From: a virus
Virus record (IMG/VR): IMGVR_UViG_3300042914_000138
Span: 1 to 36,013 of that record
Length of the DNA stretch: 36,013 nucleotides
Direction: 5' to 3' (one strand)
The notes beneath the pieces were generated by a model, which searched no databases, was not told the DNA's origin, and worked only from the letters and a program-made list of their open reading frames with translations. The translations under genes and the position numbers were made by a program. Below are positions 6,372-12,799 of this stretch, piece after piece. Numbering within the stretch: position 1 is the first letter of the stretch; each line of letters opens with the position of its first letter.

Positions 6372-6563
6372 ATGTCTCAAAATCAACAAATTAAATCTTA
6401 TTTAAATAAGGGTAGAAAGTTAACCCCTATTGATGCTTTAAACAAGTTCGGATGCTTTAGATTAGCAGCACGAATAGCTGATCTTAGGAATGATGGAATG
6501 AACATAAAAACTACTATTGTTAAGCTAAAAAACAAGAAGCAAGTTGCTCAATATTCAATATGA
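6372..6563 (+). CDS. HTH_39-like winged-helix protein
   Basis: The 63-residue protein reads MSQNQQIKSYLNKGRKLTPI, then DALNKFGCFRLAARIADLRN and DGMNIKT. This is the pattern of the small HTH_39 family common in phages and prophages (Leu-Thr-Pro-x-x-Ala-Leu...Arg-Leu-Ala-x-Arg-Ile-x-Asp-Leu-Arg). It probably binds DNA. Its stop overlaps the methyltransferase start as ATGA, so the two are coupled. The homing endonuclease gene sits directly upstream and copies its N-terminal peptide. Confidence 0.75.
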   Translation: MSQNQQIKSYLNKGRKLTPIDALNKFGCFRLAARIADLRNDGMNIKTTIVKLKNKKQVAQYSI

Positions 6564-7555
6564 TACACGCATCATTATTTAGCGGAATCGGTGGATTTGA
6601 TTTAGCAGCGGAATGGATGGGATGGGAAAATCTATTTCATTGCGAATGGAATCCATTTGGTCAAAGAGTATTAAAACATCATTTTCCAAATTCAATTAGT
6701 TACAATGACATCACTAAAACAGACTTCTCTATTCACAGAGGACAAGTTGATATTCTCACAGGAGGATTTCCTTGCCAACCCTACTCAACGGCAGGATTAC
6801 GAAAAGGGAAAGCCGATGAAAGACACCTCTTTCCGCATATGCTTAGATGCATTAAAGAGGTCAAACCAAGATGGATTATTGGCGAAAACGTTCGTGGACT
6901 TGTTAACTGGAATGGAGGGATGGTATTCAACGAGGTGTGCGATGATTTGGAAAGGGAAGGCTATGAAGTCCAACCGTTTCTTATTCCAGCTGCAGGTGTC
7001 AACGCACCACACCAAAGATATAGAATTTGGTTTGTTGCTTACTCCAACAACAATGGAAAACATTCAAGATTTGGACAAATTCAAAGCGAGAATGGAGAAA
7101 TATCCAAATGGAACAACGATGCCAAATTTAGCGACACAAATCTATTCAATGTTGCTACCAACACCATTAGCATCGGAAGGGGGGAAAATGAGTGGTTCAC
7201 CAACGGAGAATCAAATGTCATTATCCAAACTTGCAAGACAAGGAATGTTACCAACACCAGCAGCAAGGGATTTCAGCGGAGCAGTAAAATCAGGGAAGCG
7301 AATAACAAAAAATGGCAAGATTCAAAATTATGGGAAACAACTACCAAATATAATACAAGATCTTGGTGGGAAGCCTTCCCAACTCAATCCCCTATTTGTG
7401 GGGGAGATGATGGGATTCCCAGAGAATTGGACAACATTACCTTTTCTAAATGGAGAAACGAATCAATCAAAGCCTACGGAAACGCAATAGTTCCACAGGT
7501 TGCACATCAAATTTTTAAGGCTATTCAAGAATTTGAATTAATGGTAAATAAGTAG
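6560..7555 (+). CDS. DNA (cytosine-5-)-methyltransferase
   Basis: The 331-residue enzyme has the C5-methyltransferase motifs: motif I LFSGIGGFDLAAE near residue 6, motif IV G68-G-F-P-C72-Q-P with the catalytic Cys72, motif VI E109-N-V, motif VIII Q152-R-Y-R155, and motif X G307-N-A-I-V-P-Q-V. Residues about 160-270 form the variable target-recognition region, with repeats of the type VA-x-(S/T)-N. It methylates cytosine in DNA, probably to protect the phage from host restriction. A second frame of 261 codons stays open across most of the gene. No partner restriction enzyme is seen. Confidence 0.93.
   Translation: MIHASLFSGIGGFDLAAEWMGWENLFHCEWNPFGQRVLKHHFPNSISYNDITKTDFSIHRGQVDILTGGFPCQPYSTAGLRKGKADERHLFPHMLRCIKEVKPRWIIGENVRGLVNWNGGMVFNEVCDDLEREGYEVQPFLIPAAGVNAPHQRYRIWFVAYSNNNGKHSRFGQIQSENGEISKWNNDAKFSDTNLFNVATNTISIGRGENEWFTNGESNVIIQTCKTRNVTNTSSKGFQRSSKIREANNKKWQDSKLWETTTKYNTRSWWEAFPTQSPICGGDDGIPRELDNITFSKWRNESIKAYGNAIVPQVAHQIFKAIQEFELMVNK
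6705..7490 (+). CDS. Overlapping ORF inside the cytosine methyltransferase (possible dual coding)
   Basis: A 261-codon frame starting ATG at 6705 lies wholly inside the methyltransferase, shifted by +1. It has ordered features: W-K-x-K then SNRFLFQLQVSTHHTKDIEF, three repeats of a Leu-(Pro/Thr)-Thr-Pro motif at residues about 110, 151 and 182, and L227NPLFVGEMMGFPENW242. Proteins with the same features are often annotated in phage and prophage genomes. They appear to arise from the same alternate frame, because the methyltransferase segment PFLIPAAGVNAPHQRYRIWF corresponds base for base to LFQL...IEFGL here. It may be a real overprinted protein or a frame kept open by codon bias. No ribosome-binding evidence decides. 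Confidence 0.35.
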   Translation: MTSLKQTSLFTEDKLIFSQEDFLANPTQRQDYEKGKPMKDTSFRICLDALKRSNQDGLLAKTFVDLLTGMEGWYSTRCAMIWKGKAMKSNRFLFQLQVSTHHTKDIEFGLLLTPTTMENIQDLDKFKARMEKYPNGTTMPNLATQIYSMLLPTPLASEGGKMSGSPTENQMSLSKLARQGMLPTPAARDFSGAVKSGKRITKNGKIQNYGKQLPNIIQDLGGKPSQLNPLFVGEMMGFPENWTTLPFLNGETNQSKPTETQ

Positions 7556-7563
7556 TATTTTTG
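7532..7563 (+). promoter_or_regulatory. Promoter for the replication operon
   Basis: TTTG at 7532-7535 and TATTTTTG at 7556-7563 are separated by 20 bases, matching both elements of the Bacteroidetes primary sigma promoter. Transcription would start at about 7568-7570 and give a leader of about 90 bases before the gene at 7659. Confidence 0.65.
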
Positions 7564-7573
7564 TACAAAGGAT

Positions 7574-7658
7574 GTAGGATATCCTAACTAAAACTTATTG
7601 GCTCAAAGCTGAAACCCTAATCCTACTGGGGTGGATGCCGAGAGCCTTTTTTATTTTT
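7574..7658 (+). ncRNA. Structured leader with terminator hairpin and possible pseudoknot
   Basis: Between promoter and start codon: GTAGGAT 7574-7580 is complementary to ATCCTAC 7620-7626. That segment lies in the loop of a hairpin made by ACCC 7614-7617 and GGGT 7629-7632, so the pairing would be a pseudoknot. GGCTC 7600-7604 pairs with GAGCC 7642-7646, immediately followed by six T at 7647-7652, an attenuator-like terminator. AGCC 7643-7646 can instead pair with GGCT 7661-7664 over the start codon. This looks like a cis-acting attenuator or switch, or a short sRNA. I do not recognise an Rfam family. Confidence 0.45.
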
Positions 7659-8309
7659 ATGGCTAAAGACCCAGCGGTGTTATTTTACACAAGTGATTTT
7701 CTTAGTGGCACTTTCACAATGGATAATGAACAAGTTGGCAAATACATTAGACTTTTGTGCTTACAACATCAAAAAGGCAAATTAAGTGAAAAGGATATGC
7801 TAAGCATATGTAAAGCATATGATAATGAGATTTGGGATAAATTTAAAGTTGAAGATGGTTTATACTACAACGAAAGAATGTTTAATGAAACCATTAGAAG
7901 GCAAAAATTTAGTGAAAGTAGGCGAAATAACGCTAAATCACCTAAAAAAGAAAGCACTAGCGAAGCATATGCTGAGCATATGGAAACTGAAACTGAAAAT
8001 AGAACTATAACTATAAATGAAAATATAAATATAGATTTTGAATGGTTTTGGAATGATTATGATAAAAAGGTAGGGGATAAGCAAAAGCTAAAAAAGAAGT
8101 GGATTAAATTAACCGATATAGAAAGGCAAAATGCAATGAATTATATTGACCTTTACAAGCAATCCGTACCAGACAAACAATTCCGTAAAAACCCAGAAAC
8201 CTTTTTAAACAACAAATCTTGGAACGATGAAATCATTAACCGAAGTATTACCCCAATCCATAAACTCTCTTACGCAGAACGAGAGACTAATGCACTTAGA
8301 AGTTTATAA
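7659..8309 (+). CDS. Phage replication protein, DUF1376-like N-terminus
   Basis: ATG 7659 is preferred (216 aa) because MAKDPAVLFYTSDFLSGTFT is the usual beginning of this family; an in-frame ATG at 7635 lies inside the leader structure. The N-terminal domain (residues about 1-80) resembles DUF1376-type winged-helix replication or primosome-like proteins. A Ser/Thr/Glu-rich linker follows. The C-terminal part (FEWFWNDYDKKVGDKQKLKK, then PETFLNNKSWND) resembles the tail of phage helicase-loader or DnaD-like proteins. It heads the replication operon and overlaps the next gene by 83 bases. Confidence 0.7.
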   Translation: MAKDPAVLFYTSDFLSGTFTMDNEQVGKYIRLLCLQHQKGKLSEKDMLSICKAYDNEIWDKFKVEDGLYYNERMFNETIRRQKFSESRRNNAKSPKKESTSEAYAEHMETETENRTITINENINIDFEWFWNDYDKKVGDKQKLKKKWIKLTDIERQNAMNYIDLYKQSVPDKQFRKNPETFLNNKSWNDEIINRSITPIHKLSYAERETNALRSL

Positions 8310-8961
8310 CAAACTTGAACCAGATGAATTAAAGGTTGTGGTTGCTTTAGATACAATGAGTGTTAGCAGATGCTCACCTATTGAGGTAAAGGAACATTTA
8401 AAGACCTGTATTGCTTTAAGCGGATGTCAAACACCTACAATTGAGTTGTTTCAGTTTTTATGCGAATTTGTAATTAAAAACTATGGCAACTTTAAACTAA
8501 AGGAATTAGGAGTGGCTTTTGAACTTTACGCAATGGGGAAATTATCAGTTGACAAAGCGATTACTTTTAACCCAAAGTTTTTCGGTGATGTTATGTCAGC
8601 TTACAAACCAATAGCAATTCAAGTAAGAAACAAGACATATACCCAGCCACCAGCATTAGACATTCCAAAAATCAATGATGATGAAATTATAGAGGCATTA
8701 TACCAAAATTGGGATAAGTCGGCTAAAAAGGATTGGAAACTGCTTAACATTATGGCTTTTGACATTCTTTGGAAGCGCAAAGATTTAAACACAACCAATC
8801 TATCTAAGGATGTAGCTGAAAAGATAAAGGCTAAGGTAATTGCTTATTACAAGGTCAATGCTAAAACAGATAAGGAGTTGGAAAGATTAACGGATGAATT
8901 ATTTATAAAAAACGAGTGCAAAAGATATTCTTTGTACTTACATTTACAAAACCAACTATGA
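8227..8961 (+). CDS. Conserved phage protein of the replication operon
   Basis: This 244-residue protein starts inside the preceding gene (83-base overlap); an alternative start is ATG 8290, which would shorten it to 223 residues. The first 130 residues are helix-rich and include LKVVVALDTMSVSRCSPIEV, LSGCQTPTIELFQFLCEFV and FELYAMGKLSVDKAITFNPK. No ATPase motif is visible. The position after the DUF1376-like protein suggests a helicase loader or replication accessory protein, common in Bacteroidetes phages without a named function. Confidence 0.6.
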   Translation: MKSLTEVLPQSINSLTQNERLMHLEVYNKLEPDELKVVVALDTMSVSRCSPIEVKEHLKTCIALSGCQTPTIELFQFLCEFVIKNYGNFKLKELGVAFELYAMGKLSVDKAITFNPKFFGDVMSAYKPIAIQVRNKTYTQPPALDIPKINDDEIIEALYQNWDKSAKKDWKLLNIMAFDILWKRKDLNTTNLSKDVAEKIKAKVIAYYKVNAKTDKELERLTDELFIKNECKRYSLYLHLQNQL

Positions 8962-9077
8962 AACAATTAACATTTATTTATGAATTGCTAAAGTTTATGC
9001 TGATTAGCGTTCCTTTAGCTTGTTGCATTTATTTAACTGCACATTTATACTTTGAAATAAAACGATTATTGAGATGA
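8958..9077 (+). CDS. Small single-span membrane protein (39 aa)
   Basis: It starts in an ATGA overlap with the upstream stop and ends in an ATGA overlap with the gene at 9074, so it is coupled on both sides. It reads MKQLTFIYELLKFMLISVPL, then ACCIYLTAHLYFEIKRLLR: one hydrophobic helix, about residues 12-30, with a basic C-terminus. Role unknown. Confidence 0.55.
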   Translation: MKQLTFIYELLKFMLISVPLACCIYLTAHLYFEIKRLLR

Positions 9078-9271
9078 CAGGAATAGATAACAACATTGAA
9101 GTAAGATTAATTTATTTAGATACAAAAGAGGAGATAGAATTTAGGTCAATAGCTAAAGCAGTTAGGTTTTTACATACTGATTACAAAACCATAATGGCTT
9201 ATATGAATCCAATTAACAAGAAACGCTACAAGCATAACGAAAGATTATGTGTTGTTAGATTGAAAAAGTAA
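9074..9271 (+). CDS. Small protein with NUMOD1-like helix-turn-helix
   Basis: The 65-residue protein has two short strands (EVRLIYLDTKEEIEF) followed by RSIAKAVRFLHTDYKTIMAY and a basic segment. This resembles the NUMOD1-type DNA-binding module found at the C-termini of the HNH endonucleases in this window (strand, then S-x-x-E/K-A...L...T-I/L). It may be a free-standing DNA-binding remnant or a small regulator. Start overlaps the previous stop as ATGA. Confidence 0.5.
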   Translation: MTGIDNNIEVRLIYLDTKEEIEFRSIAKAVRFLHTDYKTIMAYMNPINKKRYKHNERLCVVRLKK

Positions 9272-9282
9272 CCCTAATTTTG
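9252..9282 (+). promoter_or_regulatory. Promoter for ninG, -7 box four bases before ATG
   Basis: TTG 9252-9254, 20 bases, then TAATTTTG 9275-9282. The ATG at 9287 is only four bases after the box, so the transcript may start at or next to the initiation codon. Confidence 0.5.
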
Positions 9283-9286
9283 CTTT

Positions 9287-9646
9287 ATGCCATTGATACC
9301 TTTACCAAAGTTGTTAGAAAAGACCCAAAAGGTAGTAAATGCGTACATAAGGAAAAGGGATGAAGGATTGCCTTGTATTAGTTGTGGAAGCTACAATGGT
9401 AATCAAGCTGGACACTATTTTGCGGTTAAAGGATTTAGTGCTTTAAGGTTTAACGAATGGAATATCCATTTACAATGTGCTGGATGCAATATGTTTAAAC
9501 ACGGCAATCAAGCAATGTACCGAATAGGCTTAGTTATAAGGATAGGTGAAAAAGCGGTGAAGGAGTTGGAGTTTGAAGCGGTAAACAATAGGCTAAAGAA
9601 ATGGACAAGAACTGAATTAAACGATTTAATTGACAGATACAAGTAA
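9287..9646 (+). CDS. ninG: NinG/Rap-like recombination nuclease
   Basis: The 119-residue protein matches the lambda NinG (Rap) family: TQKVVNAYIRKRDEGLPCIS, then C-G-S-Y...QAGHYFAVKGFSALRFNEWN, IHLQCAGCNMFKHGN and YRIGL. Paired cysteines (C-x2-C and C-x2-C) bind zinc around the HNH-like centre. Lambda Rap resolves Holliday junctions and branched DNA, helping Red recombination, which fits the Bet annealase in this phage. It is somewhat shorter than lambda NinG. The start is preceded by its own -7 box. Confidence 0.88.
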   Translation: MPLIPLPKLLEKTQKVVNAYIRKRDEGLPCISCGSYNGNQAGHYFAVKGFSALRFNEWNIHLQCAGCNMFKHGNQAMYRIGLVIRIGEKAVKELEFEAVNNRLKKWTRTELNDLIDRYK

Positions 9647-9806
9647 CATATTTGAAACGTGCAAAGAGGAGGTAATCGCTGGTTACCCTTGTTTTTCTTT
9701 TGTGATAGATGGCACTACGCACTATGTATTTGGCGAAACCCAAGAACAAGCATTTGATTATTTAGCAGATTTAATAAATTTATATGGCGAAAGTAAGCAG
9801 CAATAA
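9630..9806 (+). CDS. Possible small protein with TTG start (58 aa)
   Basis: A frame from TTG 9630 to the stop at 9804-9806 reads LTDTSNIFETCKEEVIAGYP, then CFSFVIDGTTHYVFGETQEQ and AFDYLADLINLYGE. It looks protein-like, overlaps the ninG end by 17 bases and the next gene by 23 bases, and leaves no gap. There is no ATG; the TTG start is an assumption. No family recognised. Confidence 0.45.
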   Translation: MTDTSNIFETCKEEVIAGYPCFSFVIDGTTHYVFGETQEQAFDYLADLINLYGESKQQ

Positions 9807-9903
9807 CAAAGTTAGCTTTGGCAAAAGAAAGTGTGGCAAGTATAAAAAGACATCTGGTCCAAAGGATAAACCAGTTAAAACATATAACAAACAAGGCAGA
9901 TAA
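9784..9903 (+). CDS. Small basic protein (39 aa)
   Basis: It reads MAKVSSNNKVSFGKRKCGKY, then KKTSGPKDKPVKTYNKQGR: strongly basic, probably nucleic-acid-binding or disordered. The stop overlaps the next start as TAATG. I recognise this kind of peptide from Bacteroidetes phages by its FGKRK...GPKDK pattern, without a known function. Confidence 0.6.
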   Translation: MAKVSSNNKVSFGKRKCGKYKKTSGPKDKPVKTYNKQGR

Positions 9904-10094
9904 TGAAAGACACCTACGGAAAGAAACTATATACTTGCAACTGCGGAACAGTTACAGAAGGATATGTTTGGTTTGGTAAGATAAAAGAAACCCAATTTGA
10001 ATGTACTAAATGTGGCAAATGGGTTGGATATAACAATTTAGAGAAAAAAGTAGATAGTATTATTTCAATACGAACACCAACAAAAAACCGATAA
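9903..10094 (+). CDS. Small zinc-ribbon protein (63 aa)
   Basis: Four cysteines in two knuckles (C-x-C-G near residue 12 and C-x2-C-G near residue 34: TCNCGTVTEGYVWFGK, FECTKCGKWVGY) indicate a zinc ribbon. The C-terminus is basic. It lies in a tight cluster between a basic peptide and the ParB-methyltransferase gene. Nucleic-acid binding is the likely role. Confidence 0.65.
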   Translation: MKDTYGKKLYTCNCGTVTEGYVWFGKIKETQFECTKCGKWVGYNNLEKKVDSIISIRTPTKNR

Positions 10095-11255
10095 ATGAAC
10101 ATCAACGAAATCAAACCTAATCCAAACAATCCGAGAATTATCAAGGATGACAAGTTTAAAAAGTTAGTTAAGTCAATCCAAGACTTTCCACAGATGCTTG
10201 AACTTAGACCTATTGTAATAGATGAAAATAATATTGTTTTAGGTGGCAATATGCGACTAAAGGCTTGTATTGAAGCTGGACTTAAGGATGTACCTGTTAA
10301 ACAAGCAAAAGAACTTACCGAAGAACAAAAGAAAGAGTTTATAATTAAGGATAATGTGGGATTTGGCGAATGGAGTTGGGATGACTTAGCTAATAATTGG
10401 GATGAGGAATTACTTACAGAATGGGGTTTAGATATACCAAACTTTGAACAAGAAGTATTAGAGGCAGATGAAGATGACTTTGCCGTTCCAGATGGCGGAA
10501 TAGAAACGGACATAGTATTAGGCGATTTATTTGAGATAGGCGAACACAGATTGCTTTGTGGAAGCAGTACAAATGCAGATGATGTTGTAAAATTAATGAA
10601 TGGGAATAAAGCCAATATGGTATTTACTGACCCTCCTTATGGTGTAAGCTATGTAGGAGGTGTTATACACGGAAACAAAATAAATACAAATCATAAAAGA
10701 GATATGCTTAAAAATGATGAAATTGATGTTTATGCTGACTTTATTTCGTTATTGCCTTTAGTTATAGATAATGGTGCTTTATATATATTTTATGCAACAA
10801 GAAACTCTTATGAATTATTTAAACCATTAAAGGAAAATGGGATAGATATTATGGCTGTTTTAGCTTGGATTAAAATTAATACAGGTTATGCAGATATGAA
10901 TAGTCATTACAAAAATAGATATGAGCCATTTGTATATTGTAAAATTGGGCAAAAAACTAATTTTATTGGAGCAACAACAGAAAATACAACTTGGGAAATA
11001 GAAAAAGATAGAGATAATAAATTGCATCCAACTCAAAAGCCTATAAGTGTTCCATCAAGGGCAATTGGTAATCACGATGCTAAAATAGTAGCAGATTTAT
11101 TTAGTGGTTCTGGTTCAACAATGGTAGCTTCACATCAACTTAAACGCAAATGTTACGGAATGGAGTTAGACCCTAAATACTGCCAAGTAATTGTAGATAG
11201 AATGAAAAAACTTGACCCTTCATTGGTTATCAAGAAGAACGGAGTAACTTTGTAA
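10095..11255 (+). CDS. ParB-like domain fused to DNA N6/N4 methyltransferase
   Basis: The 386-residue protein has an N-terminal ParB/Srx-like domain (residues about 1-95: IKPNPNNPRIIKDDKFKKLV, LELRPIVID, LGGNMRLKACIEAGLKDVPV) and a C-terminal methyltransferase. The latter has D179-P-P-Y182 (motif IV) before F336-S-G-S-G340 (motif I), the beta-class order. It methylates adenine N6 or cytosine N4. The fusion is common in phages and probably serves site choice or anti-restriction. With the C5 enzyme at 6560, the phage carries two methyltransferases. Confidence 0.9.
   Translation: MNINEIKPNPNNPRIIKDDKFKKLVKSIQDFPQMLELRPIVIDENNIVLGGNMRLKACIEAGLKDVPVKQAKELTEEQKKEFIIKDNVGFGEWSWDDLANNWDEELLTEWGLDIPNFEQEVLEADEDDFAVPDGGIETDIVLGDLFEIGEHRLLCGSSTNADDVVKLMNGNKANMVFTDPPYGVSYVGGVIHGNKINTNHKRDMLKNDEIDVYADFISLLPLVIDNGALYIFYATRNSYELFKPLKENGIDIMAVLAWIKINTGYADMNSHYKNRYEPFVYCKIGQKTNFIGATTENTTWEIEKDRDNKLHPTQKPISVPSRAIGNHDAKIVADLFSGSGSTMVASHQLKRKCYGMELDPKYCQVIVDRMKKLDPSLVIKKNGVTL
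11223..11252 (+). promoter_or_regulatory. Promoter for terminase genes
   Basis: TTG 11223-11225, 19 bases, then TAACTTTG 11245-11252, 26 bases before ATG 11279. It overlaps the end of the methyltransferase gene and would start the late packaging operon. Confidence 0.6.
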
Positions 11256-11278
11256 AATAGTGAAACAAATGTGAAATT

Positions 11279-11626
11279 ATGGCAAATGAACAGAATTTAA
11301 CCCCATTTAAGAAAGGGCAAGTAGCAAACCCTAATGGCAGACCTAAAGGTGTTCCTAATAGCAAGACAAGGCTTTTACGTTTATTGGAGTTGGTTACTAA
11401 AGTACGCAACCCAGTAACAGGCGAAGATGAGGAGTTTACAATAGCGGAGCAATTAGATATGCAAATCATAGCAAAGGCAAGAAAAGGCGATTTAAAGGCT
11501 TATGAAATTCTTTTGGATAGATTAGAGGGCAGACCTAAACAAACAACCGACATAACCGCAGACATAAAGGGTAATGTGCAAATCACAATAGAACCAGATG
11601 CAGATTGTCAACCAATTAAAGATTAA
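11279..11626 (+). CDS. Terminase small subunit-like protein (DUF5681-type N-terminus)
   Basis: The 115-residue protein starts with the motif FKKGQVANPNGRPKGVPNSK characteristic of DUF5681, followed by helices (LLRLLELVTKV...AEQLDMQIIAKARKGDLKAY). Proteins of this type sit directly before the large terminase in Bacteroidetes phages and probably act as the small terminase that recognises packaging DNA. It overlaps the large subunit gene by 29 bases. Confidence 0.75.
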   Translation: MANEQNLTPFKKGQVANPNGRPKGVPNSKTRLLRLLELVTKVRNPVTGEDEEFTIAEQLDMQIIAKARKGDLKAYEILLDRLEGRPKQTTDITADIKGNVQITIEPDADCQPIKD

Positions 11627-12764
11627 GGCTACACCTGTCTTTTATGCCAATAAAAAAGCATACGAGGAAGGTTATCCAATAATATGCAATGAAGGTGGTT
11701 CAAGGTCAAGTAAAAGCTATTCAGTTGTTCAGTTGCTAATTCACATTGCTTTAACCAAGCCAAATACAAGGATTTCGTGTGTATCTCATTCCTTACCACA
11801 TATTAAGCGTGGGGTTTATAGGGATTTCAAAAACATATTAGAGCAATGGAACATTTGGGATGAAAAGGATTTTAGATACACGGATTTTATTTATACGTTT
11901 AAGAACGGCTCATACATTGAGTTATTTGGATTAGAGGACCCAGATAAAGCAAAAGGTCCAGCAAGGGATATATTATTCGTAAACGAGGCAAACCTAATCA
12001 GTAAGGCATTGTTTGACCAGCTTTTAATTCGTACTACTGGACAATCATTCTTAGACTGGAATCCAGCCGATTTTATTTCTTGGGTTTATGAGGTAGCTGA
12101 CAACCCAAAGAACAAGCGCATTCATTCTACCTACCTAAATAACATCTCAAACCTAAGCGAAAGTCAAATAAGAAACATTGAGCAATACAAAGATTTACCA
12201 GATGACTTTATGTGGAAGGTTTACGGATTAGGGGAACGAGGCTCTGCAAAGGAAATTATTTATACTCAATGGAAACAATATGATGAAGCACCAGATGGGG
12301 ATGTGTTTTATGGATTGGACTTTGGTTATGTTCACCCAGCTGCACTTATAAAGGTTACACATCACGAAGGACAAAACTACTTTGAGGAAATAGTTTATCA
12401 AAGCGGACTTACTCTTAGCGACCTATCAAGATTGATTAAGGAAAAGCTACCAGAACGAGCAACAATCTATGCGGATGCTGCCGAACCTAAATCTATTGAG
12501 GAACTTTACCGACAAGGCTTTAATATCAAACCAGCACAAAAGGATGTATGGTCAGGAATAGTTAAAATGAAATCTTATCCAATAAACTTGCACTACAATA
12601 GCAAAAACCTAAGAAGGGAGTTTATGTCTTACAAATGGAAAAAGGATAAAAACGATAACGTAATAGAAGAACCTGTAAAGGCAAATGATGACTTGATGGA
12701 TGCTTGTAGGTATGCCGTGTTTACGCATTTAACCAAGCTAAAATTTGAGGTGTCGGTATTTTAG
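11598..12764 (+). CDS. terL: Terminase large subunit (PBSX/Terminase_3 type)
   Basis: The 388-residue motor has Walker A G33-G-S-R-S-S-K39-S, a Walker B-like ILFVNEAN near residue 125 (the usual acidic pair replaced by Asn-Glu, as in many PBSX-type enzymes), and an RNase H-type nuclease. The nuclease acids are D241 (GLDFGYVHPAA), D293 (YADAAEPKSIEEL) and D364/D365/D368 (NDDLMDACRYAV). It translocates DNA into the prohead and cuts it. It overlaps the small subunit gene and precedes portal. Confidence 0.93.
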   Translation: MQIVNQLKIKATPVFYANKKAYEEGYPIICNEGGSRSSKSYSVVQLLIHIALTKPNTRISCVSHSLPHIKRGVYRDFKNILEQWNIWDEKDFRYTDFIYTFKNGSYIELFGLEDPDKAKGPARDILFVNEANLISKALFDQLLIRTTGQSFLDWNPADFISWVYEVADNPKNKRIHSTYLNNISNLSESQIRNIEQYKDLPDDFMWKVYGLGERGSAKEIIYTQWKQYDEAPDGDVFYGLDFGYVHPAALIKVTHHEGQNYFEEIVYQSGLTLSDLSRLIKEKLPERATIYADAAEPKSIEELYRQGFNIKPAQKDVWSGIVKMKSYPINLHYNSKNLRREFMSYKWKKDKNDNVIEEPVKANDDLMDACRYAVFTHLTKLKFEVSVF

Positions 12765-12775
12765 GATAAATTGTC

Positions 12776-12783
12776 TAACTTTG
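12776..12783 (+). promoter_or_regulatory. -7 box before portal
   Basis: TAACTTTG lies 16 bases before the portal ATG. A TTTG at 12744-12747 is 28 bases upstream, too far for a standard -33 box, so the promoter call is weak. Confidence 0.4.
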
Positions 12784-12799
12784 TTAAAATTCATATATA

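Noticed and set aside
7635-7658. Upstream start for the DUF1376-like protein
   Set aside because: This ATG lies inside the hairpin-rich leader; ATG 7659 gives the family-typical MAKDPAVLFY start.
9914-10615. 233-codon minus-strand frame
   Set aside because: It is antisense to the zinc-ribbon and ParB-methyltransferase genes, with Ser/Leu/Pro-rich low-complexity sequence.
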